Shown here piece after piece: positions 9,874 through 18,581 of a stretch of 64,000 nucleotides of DNA (position 1 is its first letter; each line of letters opens with the position of its first letter). The position numbers and the translations under genes were made by a program. The DNA is taken from NCBI GenBank assembly GCA_964594075.1, contig CAZQKW010000009.1:1-64000 (forward strand). Direction: 5' to 3'. The stretch comes from CAZQKW01 sp964594075. Its GTDB lineage: Bacteria; Desulfobacterota; WTBG01; CAIYCZ01. The notes beneath the pieces are model-generated. The model saw only the letters and a program-made list of their open reading frames with translations, was not told the origin of the DNA and ran no database searches.

Positions 9874-9909
9874 GTTTACCTGCCCCGCCGGGCACAGTCG
9901 GCTGCCCGC

Positions 9910-10443
9910 CTACTCATTTTCCGGCTCTATGAGCCCCAGATTGCCATCCCGCCGGCGATACAATACATTAACCTTTTGGGTTTGGGCATTGGTGAAAACC
10001 ATAAAGTCATTGTGCATCAGATCAATTTGCATAATTGCTTCATCCAGTGACATCGGCTTAATAAAAATCCGTTCGGTTTTGATAATCCGCTCAGCCTGCG
10101 GCGGGATAGTTGGTTCGGGAGAGACAATGTTGTGCCGCGCCGTGCGTTCAGCGGTTTTATGGTTTTTAATTTTCTCCTTGTGCTTTTTTACCTGGCGCTC
10201 CAGTTTGTCGACAGCAAGGTCAATGGCAGCATACATGTCTTCAGTGACTTCTTTGGCATTCACCATGAAGCCATTGGTACTGAGCGTAATTTCTGCCTGA
10301 TGACGGTGCTTTTCCAGCGACAGAATCACGGCGACATCGGCGGGGGAACCGACGTACTTTTTTATTCGTGAAATTTTTTCCTGCGCATAATCCCTAAGGG
10401 CATTGGTTGGTTCAAGATGCCGAAATGTGACGGTTATGTCCAT
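9910..10443 (-). CDS. hpf: Ribosome hibernation-promoting factor, long form
   Basis: A 177-residue protein with the N-terminal ribosome-binding domain of HPF/YfiA (about residues 1-100) and a C-terminal domain (about 120-177, from RIIKTERIFIKPM onward) found only in long HPF. Long HPF makes inactive 100S ribosome dimers without a separate RMF protein. A basic, variable linker joins the two parts. It lies 24 bases after rpoN and 36 bases before ptsN, so all three are probably one transcript. Confidence 0.94.
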   Translation of the reverse strand: MDITVTFRHLEPTNALRDYAQEKISRIKKYVGSPADVAVILSLEKHRHQAEITLSTNGFMVNAKEVTEDMYAAIDLAVDKLERQVKKHKEKIKNHKTAERTARHNIVSPEPTIPPQAERIIKTERIFIKPMSLDEAIMQIDLMHNDFMVFTNAQTQKVNVLYRRRDGNLGLIEPENE

Positions 10444-10467
10444 AGTAGCTCCTTGTCTATTCCCTGA

Positions 10468-11889
10468 TTAAAAATGTTTTCTTCGTTTTGATGACGAGAG
10501 AATGCCGATCATCTCCCGGTATTTCGTCACGGTTCGGCGGGCGATGTTAATGCCCTGTGATTTAAGCAGATCGGCAATCTCCTGATCGCTGCGCGGCTTG
10601 CGCGGATCCTCCTGCTGCAAAAGCTCCCGGATTTTGTTTTTTACACTCTCAGAGGCGATGCTTTCGCCGTTGTCGGAGAGCAGGCCGCTATTGAAAAAAT
10701 ATTTGAGTTCAAATACGCCATGGGGGGTGTGCACATATTTATTGGTGGTAACGCGGCTGACATTTGATTCGTGCATGCCGATATCTTCAGCGACATCGCG
10801 CAGCACCAGCGGCTTGAGATGCCCGGCCCCGTAGTCAAAAAATTCCCTTTGGAATTTTATAATACTTTTCATGACTTTTACAATGGTGGTCTGACGATGG
10901 TAAATGCTTTTGATTAGCCAAAGCGCAGAGCGCAGCTTATCCTGAATATAGTCGCGGGTTTTGGGCGGAAAAAGATCGGGATCGGCCAGGGCCTTTTTAT
11001 AAAAGGCGTTAATACGCAGTTTAGGCTGACCATCTTCATTGAGCACGACGACCCACTCATCATTTATCTTATAAACATAAATATCCGGCGTGATATAAAC
11101 CGTCTCATTATCACTAAAGGCGCGCCCGGGCCGTGGCTCCATATTGGAGATTATATGCGACGCCTCAATCACTGCGTCCAGGGAAACTTTCAGCTCGCGG
11201 GCGATAACCTGGTAGCGCCGCCCCTCAAGATTGGCCATGTGGTGCAGCAACATTTTTTTTACCAGCCGCTGATCTCCCGGCAGCATGTCAGCCTGAACCA
11301 GGAGGCACTCCTGCAAGGTGCGGGATGCAACGCCAACCGGATCAAATCTTTTTATCTTTTCCAGCATGGCCTCTACCTGCGATGGTTCGGCGCCGCAGTC
11401 CCTGCAAAGTTCTTCGACGGTCACCTGCAAATATCCATCCGTATTAAGATTACCGATGATGTGCTCGCCGATTTTCATTTCAAGCTCGGTAAACGGGTGC
11501 AGATGTAGCTGCCATGTGAGATGGTCTTCAAGCGAGGTCTTTTTGGTAATGATCGGCTCAAACTCTTCGCGATCCTCAGCATCATAGGCAATGGTGCGCG
11601 GGGCACTCTGCCGGAAATATTCCTGCCAGTCAAACTCTGGAGCCGCCTCCGCCGTGGCAGATGATTCACTGCCCTCCTGCTCGGCTGTTGGCAGCTCTGC
11701 CGCGTCATCGCGTTCCGTATCGCTGGTGTCAACCTGCTCGTCGAGCACCGGATTTTCATTGATCTCCTGCTGCAAGAGGTCAGACAGCTCAAGTGAGGAA
11801 AGCTGCAACAGCCGTATTGCCTGCTGCAACTGCGGGGTCATAATCAACTGCTGCGATAATTTGAGGTGTTGCTTGAGTTCGTATGCCAT
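10468..11889 (-). CDS. rpoN: RNA polymerase sigma-54 factor
   Basis: A 473-residue sigma-54. Region I has the glutamine-rich LKLSQQLIMTPQLQQAIRLLQ segment (activator-interacting), region II is acidic (roughly residues 45-85), and region III ends with the RpoN box ARRTVTKYREM, which contacts the -24 promoter element. I took the second ATG (MAYELKQ) as the start, since family members begin there; the first ATG three codons earlier is possible. It indicates that sigma-54 promoters exist in this genome, though I could not identify a convincing one in the window. Confidence 0.95.
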   Translation of the reverse strand: MAYELKQHLKLSQQLIMTPQLQQAIRLLQLSSLELSDLLQQEINENPVLDEQVDTSDTERDDAAELPTAEQEGSESSATAEAAPEFDWQEYFRQSAPRTIAYDAEDREEFEPIITKKTSLEDHLTWQLHLHPFTELEMKIGEHIIGNLNTDGYLQVTVEELCRDCGAEPSQVEAMLEKIKRFDPVGVASRTLQECLLVQADMLPGDQRLVKKMLLHHMANLEGRRYQVIARELKVSLDAVIEASHIISNMEPRPGRAFSDNETVYITPDIYVYKINDEWVVVLNEDGQPKLRINAFYKKALADPDLFPPKTRDYIQDKLRSALWLIKSIYHRQTTIVKVMKSIIKFQREFFDYGAGHLKPLVLRDVAEDIGMHESNVSRVTTNKYVHTPHGVFELKYFFNSGLLSDNGESIASESVKNKIRELLQQEDPRKPRSDQEIADLLKSQGINIARRTVTKYREMIGILSSSKRRKHF

Positions 11890-11963
11890 AGAGGTCATCG
11901 CAGGCTTACGGGTTGCGTTCGCTGCCCGATGCTATGCGGCGCGCCCAAAGCCCTTTAAAATTC

Positions 11964-12686
11964 TTACATGGTAAATTTTTCTCCAAGATAAATACGTCGT
12001 GCGCTGCTGCTTTCAATAATATCTTGAGGTGCCCCCTCTTCCAGAACCCGGCCATCATGAATAATATAAGCCCGCTGGCAAATGCCCAACGTCTCTCTCA
12101 CGTTGTGGTCAGATATTATCACCCCAATTCCCTTTGCGGTCAGGCGCAGAATGATGTTTTGAATGTCATGTACGGCGATTGGATCAACACCGGTAAACGG
12201 CTCATCAAAGAGAATAAACGATGGCGAGGTTACCAGGGCACGGGTTATCTCTACCCGCCGGCGTTCGCCGCCCGACAGCAAGTATGCCTTCCGCTTGGCA
12301 ATGCCGGCAATATTAAGCTCGTTTAAGTGTTCCTCAAGCCGCTCCAGCATCTCTTCTCTTGAAATGGGGAGCGTTTCAAGGATGGCAAGGATATTCTCCT
12401 CAACCGTTAGTTTTCTAAATATGGACGTTTCCTGGGGCAAATACGTAATGCCCATGCGCGCCCGCAGATACATGGGGTATTCGGTAATATTCTGGCCATC
12501 CAGATACACGGCCCCGCTGTCCGGGTGATACAGGCCAACCATCATATAAAACGTTGTGGTTTTTCCCGCACCGTTTGGCCCCAGCAGGCCGACAATTTCA
12601 CCGCGTTCAACCTCTAGCGAAATATTGTCAACAACTTTTTTCTCTCCAAAATATTTAACCAGTGCCTCGGTTCTGAGATGGGTCAT
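11964..12686 (-). CDS. lptB: LPS export ABC transporter ATP-binding protein LptB
   Basis: A 240-residue ABC ATPase. Walker A is GPNGAGKTT, the signature is LSGGERRR, and Walker B plus D-loop is LFDEPFTGVDP. The VDP ending and the HNVRETLGIC segment after the H-loop are typical of LptB, which powers LPS extraction from the inner membrane with LptFG. An in-frame start 51 bases upstream is possible, but homologues begin near MTHLRTE, so I used 12686. The neighbours lptA and lptC support the assignment; lptF and lptG are not in the window. Confidence 0.95.
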   Translation of the reverse strand: MTHLRTEALVKYFGEKKVVDNISLEVERGEIVGLLGPNGAGKTTTFYMMVGLYHPDSGAVYLDGQNITEYPMYLRARMGITYLPQETSIFRKLTVEENILAILETLPISREEMLERLEEHLNELNIAGIAKRKAYLLSGGERRRVEITRALVTSPSFILFDEPFTGVDPIAVHDIQNIILRLTAKGIGVIISDHNVRETLGICQRAYIIHDGRVLEEGAPQDIIESSSARRIYLGEKFTM

Positions 12687-12785
12687 AAATTCTTTGTTGG
12701 CTATGCACGCATATTGATACTTTACCACAGGATGCACATAAAACCATACTTTTTGTATGGATCCGCACGAGCTGCATCGCTAGCG

Positions 12786-14009
12786 TCACGGCGCGGTTTT
12801 CTGCCCCTTTTTTTTGGGAACAATCGTTGCGCTCACCCGATTTGCCGTGCTGCCTTCAACAATGCTGCGTTCTTCCTTGATGAAGACCGTAATTTTCTCG
12901 CCATTGATGACATTGTCGCCCTGCCAGACCCGCGGGTTTCCGGTCAGCACAATTTTCTGCTCTTCATTATAATAGGTGATAACATCGCCGGTGGCAATCC
13001 GGTCGCCCTGAATGATTTTTACACCACCCCGAGCTTCAATTTGCCGAAGCTTCCCTTGGGTTTCATAGGTTACATTCATGGCATCGGCGAAAATGACCAT
13101 GTCGCCCTGGCGGGCAACCACGTGCCCCTTAAAGGCAACCATGTTGCGTTTATTGTCATATTCAAGGGTATCAGCATTAATATTTACCGGAAGGTTGGAA
13201 CCAAAAGAAAGCGGCCCTCTTTTCTTCTGCGCTTCATCTGCTGTGCGAGGCGGTTTTTTATCCTCGCCCGACGGCACGGCAGCGACGCGGGCGCGCTCTT
13301 CCTCTGCCACAGGTTGCTCTGGCGCTGCGGCAGAAGGAGTCTGTGCCGGCATTTCAGATTTTTCAATCGAGGCTGGCGGAGGGGCTGAGGTCGTGGCACC
13401 ATTTTCTTCTGCTCCGGAAGGAAGCTCCTGCTCAGCAGGTGGCGGCTGTTTCTCCGCCTCTTCGGCAAGCAGTTCTTCAGGGGGTTCAGGCCGTGGCGCT
13501 TCCTCGCTGGCATCCGGTTGCTGAGGTTCGCTGAGAAGGGCCTTTTTCATGATTTCCGGCTCCAGCTTTTGCGCAATGGTGCGGATCAGAACGTCAAGCA
13601 CCGTTCCCTCGGCAAACGCCTTAAAGTAAGCGCCCTTTTCGGCGCTGTTAAAGAGCTGTACATCAATGCTCATATCGTTTTGTATTTTGGTCATGCTGCC
13701 AAACACGATAAATTGCGCATTAAGGGCTTGTGCGATTTCAGCGAGGGCAGTTTCGTGTAGACGTTTATCCTTTCTGTTTTGCAAAATAGCAGCGATTACC
13801 TCATAGCTGCACGTGAATATTCGAGGATTAAGCGCCATCTGCTGCGCAAGCTGAATGGAAAGCTCTTTGCCCAGATTGGGCATTTCTTCCATGCTGAAAA
13901 TATCAAATGGCATTACCGCCACGCGCACTGCCGGCGCCTGTTGGGCGCTGAGGCTACCTGACCATAGCAGCGCTATCAGGATGAGGAGCATCGTGCGTTT
14001 GTAGTTCAT
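12786..14009 (-). CDS. lptA: LptA/OstA-domain protein with an N-terminal TolB-like domain
   Basis: A 407-residue protein, about twice the usual LptA length. It has a signal peptide (about residues 1-22), then a domain at about 25-160 that resembles the N-terminal alpha/beta fold of TolB/FlgT-like periplasmic proteins (MPFDIFSMEEMPNLGKELS and FIVFGSMTKI). A proline/glutamate/alanine-rich linker (about 165-270) follows, then a standard OstA/LptA domain (about 275-395) with NINADTLEYD and repeated beta strands. LptA forms the periplasmic bridge that carries LPS. The gene overlaps lptC by four bases. The N-terminal assignment is based on pattern resemblance only. Confidence 0.85.
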   Translation of the reverse strand: MNYKRTMLLILIALLWSGSLSAQQAPAVRVAVMPFDIFSMEEMPNLGKELSIQLAQQMALNPRIFTCSYEVIAAILQNRKDKRLHETALAEIAQALNAQFIVFGSMTKIQNDMSIDVQLFNSAEKGAYFKAFAEGTVLDVLIRTIAQKLEPEIMKKALLSEPQQPDASEEAPRPEPPEELLAEEAEKQPPPAEQELPSGAEENGATTSAPPPASIEKSEMPAQTPSAAAPEQPVAEEERARVAAVPSGEDKKPPRTADEAQKKRGPLSFGSNLPVNINADTLEYDNKRNMVAFKGHVVARQGDMVIFADAMNVTYETQGKLRQIEARGGVKIIQGDRIATGDVITYYNEEQKIVLTGNPRVWQGDNVINGEKITVFIKEERSIVEGSTANRVSATIVPKKKGQKTAP

Positions 14010-14575
14010 TTGTTCTCCGTTACCTTGACGTTGGCAAGCAAATCGATTTTTTCTTCCTTAATGTTAATAATCATGCCCACACCTTCCATATACGACCGCT
14101 CGCGGGTAATGATTACTTTATCCGACGTGGTTACGATGCGCTTGGCATTGTCATATAAAAATGATTCGGTTGCAATCTGGGTGTTGTTCGGCAGCGTTCC
14201 TTTTACCTCACCTTGAACAGTAATATTCTGGGTATCAATGTTAAGCTCTCCATACTTTCCCGAGAGCTTGTAGGTTTGGTTATTGGGCCGGTAGAGAATG
14301 ACTTCTATGTCCTCAAGTTTTACCAGCTTCTGGTCTTTAAAATACCGGGCTTTTGCCGCTTTAAGCTCCCATTCCTTCTCATTATTTTTATTCGTATAGC
14401 CAAATGAGACGCCCGTGACTTCAAGGTTTGCGTCGCCTGGCGGAGGCTGCGTATCTGGTACTTTTATTATGAAGGGCGCGCGTTTTTCCTTTACCGCAGA
14501 ACCTACGACGATTACGATAATAACCAGCGCCACGCCGAGCAGCGCCACCTGAAGCCGCCGCATACTGCGGTACAT
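14006..14575 (-). CDS. lptC: LPS export system protein LptC
   Basis: A 189-residue bitopic protein with a short basic N-terminus, one membrane helix at about residues 9-28 (LLGVALVIIVIVV) and a periplasmic OstA-like beta domain (GVSFGYTNKNNEKEWELKA). It hands LPS from the LptBFG transporter to LptA. A longer reading frame runs back into kdsC, but the start at 14575, 20 bases after the kdsC stop, gives the normal family length. It overlaps lptA by four bases. Confidence 0.88.
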   Translation of the reverse strand: MYRSMRRLQVALLGVALVIIVIVVGSAVKEKRAPFIIKVPDTQPPPGDANLEVTGVSFGYTNKNNEKEWELKAAKARYFKDQKLVKLEDIEVILYRPNNQTYKLSGKYGELNIDTQNITVQGEVKGTLPNNTQIATESFLYDNAKRIVTTSDKVIITRERSYMEGVGMIINIKEEKIDLLANVKVTENK

Positions 14576-14594
14576 GCTGTTGGGTGGTTGCCGA

Positions 14595-15104
14595 CTAAAA
14601 ATAGCGCGCGGTAACTGATTCCCAAACGCCGCGAGCCTTGAGAATAATTTCGCATACCTCCCGGACAGCACCCTTTCCTGCCTCCTTCTGGGTTACATAA
14701 TCAACCTCCCGCTTGACTTCATCCACACTGTCAGGAACTGCAACAGAAAATCCGCATTTTCTCAGGATCGGGAGATCCGTCAGGTCGTCACCCATGACAC
14801 ACAGCTCTTCATCGCGCAAATTTTGTGTTGCGCGTATTTCCTCGTAGGCCTCAATTTTATTCAGCGCTTTTTGAAACACCAGACGTATGCCAAGATCCCG
14901 GGCCCGGTGCTCTACCGCAGCAGATCGTCTGCCGGTTACCAAAGCAACCTCAATGCCCGCGCGCAACAACAGTTTAATGCCATGCCCATCCTTCACATCA
15001 AAACACTTTAGTTCTTCGCCCCGGTCAGAGTAGATAATTTTTCCGTCAGTAAGCACTCCGTCAACATCAAGAATGAGCAGTTTAATGGCGCGCGCCTTTT
15101 CCAT
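14595..15104 (-). CDS. kdsC: 3-deoxy-D-manno-octulosonate 8-phosphate phosphatase KdsC
   Basis: A 169-residue HAD phosphatase that removes phosphate from KDO-8-P. The nucleophile motif is LILDVDGVLTDGKI and the later acidic motif is MGDDLTDLPIL, both characteristic of KdsC-type HAD proteins without a cap domain. It lies 32 bases after kdsD and 20 bases before lptC, in the pathway order KdsD, KdsA, KdsC. Confidence 0.93.
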   Translation of the reverse strand: MEKARAIKLLILDVDGVLTDGKIIYSDRGEELKCFDVKDGHGIKLLLRAGIEVALVTGRRSAAVEHRARDLGIRLVFQKALNKIEAYEEIRATQNLRDEELCVMGDDLTDLPILRKCGFSVAVPDSVDEVKREVDYVTQKEAGKGAVREVCEIILKARGVWESVTARYF

Positions 15105-15136
15105 ATCTTGTGCCCCGCCGCGTTTTGCAGCAGCCT

Positions 15137-16105
15137 CTACACAATCCCTGCCTTAAGAATGTCATGCAGATGAATTACTCCCTCAGGCCGTTTTTTCCCG
15201 GACTCTGACACAATAAACAATGCGGTAATAGCATACTGCTCCATCTTCTGCAGCGCCTGTTGTGCCAGCGCATTTTTTTCAATGGTTTTAGGATTGACCG
15301 TCATGACTTCCCGGGCAGAGCGGGCAAGAAGGTTTTCATCGCGTTCAAGTCCCCTGCGCAGATCGCCATCAGTGATAATGCCGGTTAGTTCGCCGCTTTC
15401 ATTAACAACCCCAGCCAGGCCTAACCTTTTGGACGTCATCTCAATGAGCACCGCTTTCATAGGATCCTGCTCAAATACCAACGGGAGCGCATCTTTGACA
15501 TGCATCAAATCCTCAACCCGGAGCAATAATTTGCGTCCTAATGTGCCGCCAGGATGGAGCAGGGCAAAATCTTCTTCTCTGAACCCGCGCCGCTCCAGGA
15601 GCGCCAGCGCCAGTGCATCCCCCATTGCCATTGCTGCGGTGGTACTGGCGGTAGGGATCAGCCCCAGCGGACACGCCTCTTCCGGAACGCTGATGTCAAG
15701 GACAACGTCGCCACTTTTTGACAAGACTGAATCCGGATTCCCGGTTAACACGATGAGTTTTATGCCCAGGCGTTTGATGACCGGCAATATCTTCAGCAGT
15801 TCATCGGTTTCACCGCTGTTGGAAACCGCTATCACCACATCATCCTTTGATACCATGCCAATATCGCCGTGAATGCCCTCTGCCGGATGGAGGAAAAAAG
15901 CCGGTGTTCCTGAACAGGAAAGCGTGGAAGCAATCTTCTGGGAGATTATGCCTGATTTCCCAATACCGGTCACAATGACTTTGCCGGAACATGATTGCAG
16001 AATGTTCACCGCCTTGACAAAATCCTCATCAATGCGATCGATGAGCGCAAGAATTGCGTTTGCTTCCTTGCGAAAAATCTCTTTTGCATGTGTGAGAATG
16101 GTCAT
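15137..16105 (-). CDS. kdsD: D-arabinose 5-phosphate isomerase KdsD (SIS + CBS pair)
   Basis: A 322-residue enzyme that makes arabinose-5-phosphate, the first committed KDO precursor. An N-terminal SIS domain (ITGIGKSGIISQKIASTL, then AVSNSGETDEL) is followed by two CBS domains (about residues 200-320; GIITDGDLRRG is clear). An upstream in-frame start would add 30 residues, but AGGAG is placed correctly before the ATG at 16105. It is followed by kdsC in the same direction. Confidence 0.94.
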   Translation of the reverse strand: MTILTHAKEIFRKEANAILALIDRIDEDFVKAVNILQSCSGKVIVTGIGKSGIISQKIASTLSCSGTPAFFLHPAEGIHGDIGMVSKDDVVIAVSNSGETDELLKILPVIKRLGIKLIVLTGNPDSVLSKSGDVVLDISVPEEACPLGLIPTASTTAAMAMGDALALALLERRGFREEDFALLHPGGTLGRKLLLRVEDLMHVKDALPLVFEQDPMKAVLIEMTSKRLGLAGVVNESGELTGIITDGDLRRGLERDENLLARSAREVMTVNPKTIEKNALAQQALQKMEQYAITALFIVSESGKKRPEGVIHLHDILKAGIV

Positions 16106-16227
16106 GCGATCTCCTGTCGCAACGTGCCGCCTATGGCTAACATATAACCCATAACCACAGCCGGGACACCTGAAAGCCTTCAGGATTTCGGGCACACCCA
16201 GAATTTAGTAAACGCTGAAAACTGCCG

Positions 16228-17064
16228 TCAGCCGGATCGGGTTATGCGGTCAATCTGCTTTATGACCTGTAACAGCCGGGGCACTTGCGCCAGCCGCAGT
16301 GAATTTGGTCCGTCACAGAGCGCGTTGTCCGGTTGTTCGTGCACTTCTAAAAATAGCGCATCCACGCCCACTGCTGCAGCTGCCCGGGCAAGCGGTGCCA
16401 CAAACAGGCGCTCTCCACCAGACGCAGCGCCACCGGCTCCCGGAAGCTGGACACTGTGTGTGGCGTCAAATACCACCGGAAATCCGAACTGACGCATAAT
16501 AACCAGCGAACGCATATCAACGACTAGATTATGATAACCGAAGGTGGCACCTCGTTCGGTAATCAAAAGACGCCTATTGCCGGTGCTGGTAACCTTTTCA
16601 ATAATGAAACCAACATCGTCGGGAGCAAGAAACTGTCCCTTTTTAATATTCACTGCTTTGCCCGTGCGGGCAACTTCTATAATAAAATCGGTCTGCCTGC
16701 ATAAAAACGCTGGAATTTGCAGAACATCCAGCACTTCTGCAGCAGCTTCAATCTCTTCAAAACGATGCACATCAGAAAGCACTGGGATTTCAAGCTGGCG
16801 CCTGATCCGTGCTAAAATTTCCAGCCCCTGCTCATATCCCGGCCCCCGGAAAGATGTGAGTGAAGTCCGGTTCGCCTTATCGTATGATGCCTTAAAAATA
16901 AACGGCATTTCTGCAGCAGCAGCAATTTTTTTTAGCTTTTGAGCTACTGCGCAGGTTTGTTTCCATCCTTCTATTACGCACGGTCCAGCAATAAGAACAA
17001 TTGGAGCTTGTCCCCCAATCCTGATGTTGCCAATCCTGACCTGTTCTGATTTAGATACCGTCAT
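16228..17064 (-). CDS. kdsA: 3-deoxy-8-phosphooctulonate synthase (KDO-8-P synthase)
   Basis: A 278-residue enzyme that condenses arabinose-5-phosphate with phosphoenolpyruvate. The family blocks LIAGPCVIEG, FKASYDKANRTS, GKAVNIKKGQFLAP and FDATHSVQLPGA are all present. CVIEG keeps the cysteine of metal-dependent KdsA near the N-terminus, so a metal-dependent form is likely. It heads the long minus-strand run of LPS and regulatory genes; 110 bases separate it from the next upstream stop. Confidence 0.96.
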   Translation of the reverse strand: MTVSKSEQVRIGNIRIGGQAPIVLIAGPCVIEGWKQTCAVAQKLKKIAAAAEMPFIFKASYDKANRTSLTSFRGPGYEQGLEILARIRRQLEIPVLSDVHRFEEIEAAAEVLDVLQIPAFLCRQTDFIIEVARTGKAVNIKKGQFLAPDDVGFIIEKVTSTGNRRLLITERGATFGYHNLVVDMRSLVIMRQFGFPVVFDATHSVQLPGAGGAASGGERLFVAPLARAAAAVGVDALFLEVHEQPDNALCDGPNSLRLAQVPRLLQVIKQIDRITRSG

Positions 17065-17176
17065 GCAAAAACTATACAGAAAACTTAAGGGTTAATCAAG
17101 ACTAAAATCCCCCCAGACAATCTCTCATCTGAGGGAATTTAAGATGAAACAGGAATATAGAAATAGATACTTCGCG

Positions 17177-18139
17177 TTACGCCATGTAAGCATCAACGGG
17201 AGCAGTATCCGAAAGCCAGGTAAGTGCACCGGGCGTCTGTTGCCACAGTTCTAATGCAAGTGCCGCATATTCGACCGCTTCATTTTTGTCACCTATAGCT
17301 ACATAATCAGGAAGATATCGCGGCAGCCGCTTTTTACCCAGGAGAAACAACGGGACAAAACGATTATATGCTTTTGCCTCCTGCAGAGCCGCGCGGGCAC
17401 GCTGACTGTTTCCGTCTTTGCGAAACAGCAATAACGCACGGCTATACAGCCAGGTCGCGGATCGGTCATCTTCATAGGTATGCAAAAGATTTTCGAGTTC
17501 CTGGTCCAGGGCTTCAGCAAGCAAGCAATTGGCAAGCAGATACCGAATGCCCTGATTATCATTGGGGTTGAGTCGCAGCAAATCCCGATAGTGATCCAAC
17601 GCCTCCTTCCGGCTGCTAAGCAGCCACAAGCATTGCGCCAACCCGGCCCGCGCCCGCATATAGGGGCGCGTCTCCAGTATGCCCCAAAAATTGCCAACTT
17701 CATTTTTAAACATTTTTGGTCCCAGGGCGCGCTCCCCTGCCTGAACGCCTTGTTCAAAGAGATTTTTTTGTTCCTCAAGGGTGTGCGTCGCCTCTTCTGC
17801 AAGGAGCACATAGGCATCAGCACAATCGGGGCATATTTCAAGTGCCTGTCGAGCCAGTTCAACCCGTTTTTTTCCGGAAGCCTCGAATGCTTCATAAACA
17901 AGTTCCTGGGCTTTTTGCAGAGCCGTAGCGTTTTCTGCAGGCGGCAGTTCCCCGGTGGTCAGCAGGTCATGTAAAAAAGACTTCGCCTCTTCTACAGAAC
18001 CAAACTGCTGCTCATTCAAAATAGCGGTCAAATCAGACAGGGCTTTTTCTGCTGCTCGCATGTCTCCAGCCCGTTTACCTTTTTTTGACCTGGTGTTTGA
18101 GACTTTATTTCCTTTCCGCTGGGTTTTTTTAGTCTTCAT
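17177..18139 (-). CDS. TPR-repeat protein resembling the ST7 family
   Basis: A 320-residue soluble protein with no signal peptide. The first 30 residues are very basic (KTKKTQRKGNK). The rest is helical with TPR-like repeats (ARQALEICPDCADAYVLLAEEA; HYRDLLRLNPNDNQGIRYLLANCL). The ETRPYMRARAGLAQCLW segment is the block shared with eukaryotic ST7 and its bacterial relatives. The biochemical role is not known. It is a lone minus-strand gene between kdsA and the MetE-like gene. Confidence 0.7.
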   Translation of the reverse strand: MKTKKTQRKGNKVSNTRSKKGKRAGDMRAAEKALSDLTAILNEQQFGSVEEAKSFLHDLLTTGELPPAENATALQKAQELVYEAFEASGKKRVELARQALEICPDCADAYVLLAEEATHTLEEQKNLFEQGVQAGERALGPKMFKNEVGNFWGILETRPYMRARAGLAQCLWLLSSRKEALDHYRDLLRLNPNDNQGIRYLLANCLLAEALDQELENLLHTYEDDRSATWLYSRALLLFRKDGNSQRARAALQEAKAYNRFVPLFLLGKKRLPRYLPDYVAIGDKNEAVEYAALALELWQQTPGALTWLSDTAPVDAYMA

Positions 18140-18581
18140 ATTATAACATCCTCCCCATATCGCGCTTGTGCCGCGCGTGTTTCCGACTTACTTTCAGCAG
18201 CGTTTATGTGCGTCAATGAAAATGCCCGTAACAACTGGATAAATCAATCCTTCATTACCTGACGGTTGGTGCAGGTTAATATCCCCTCATGGTAGTAGCA
18301 TACTGCTCAAAAGCACTAGCATAGGTGTCAATCGCAGATAATGCGGTTTAAACAGAAGCACCTGAATACAGTGTTTTGTTGCTTTGGCTCCCTGTTCTGA
18401 AGAAGCAACTTATCTGATAGTTTTCTTGAGAAGACTGGGGCCGGGAACTCCTTTCATTGGATTTCCCCTTTTATTAAATTTTAATCCGATAGCTGACCCT
18501 TGCCACACAAGCAGGCAAGGACATCCTTCTCTTTTTCCGAAATAAAGCCCTTTTTATTTCTGTTTCTTGCAATATAAAATT
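18140..18581. other. Intergenic stretch without a gene
   Basis: I see no supported gene in these 440 bases. A small perfect inverted repeat (CCTTGCC and GGCAAGG, 18498-18520, loop of nine bases) is present, but it has no thymine tract, so it does not read as an intrinsic terminator. Confidence 0.6.
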
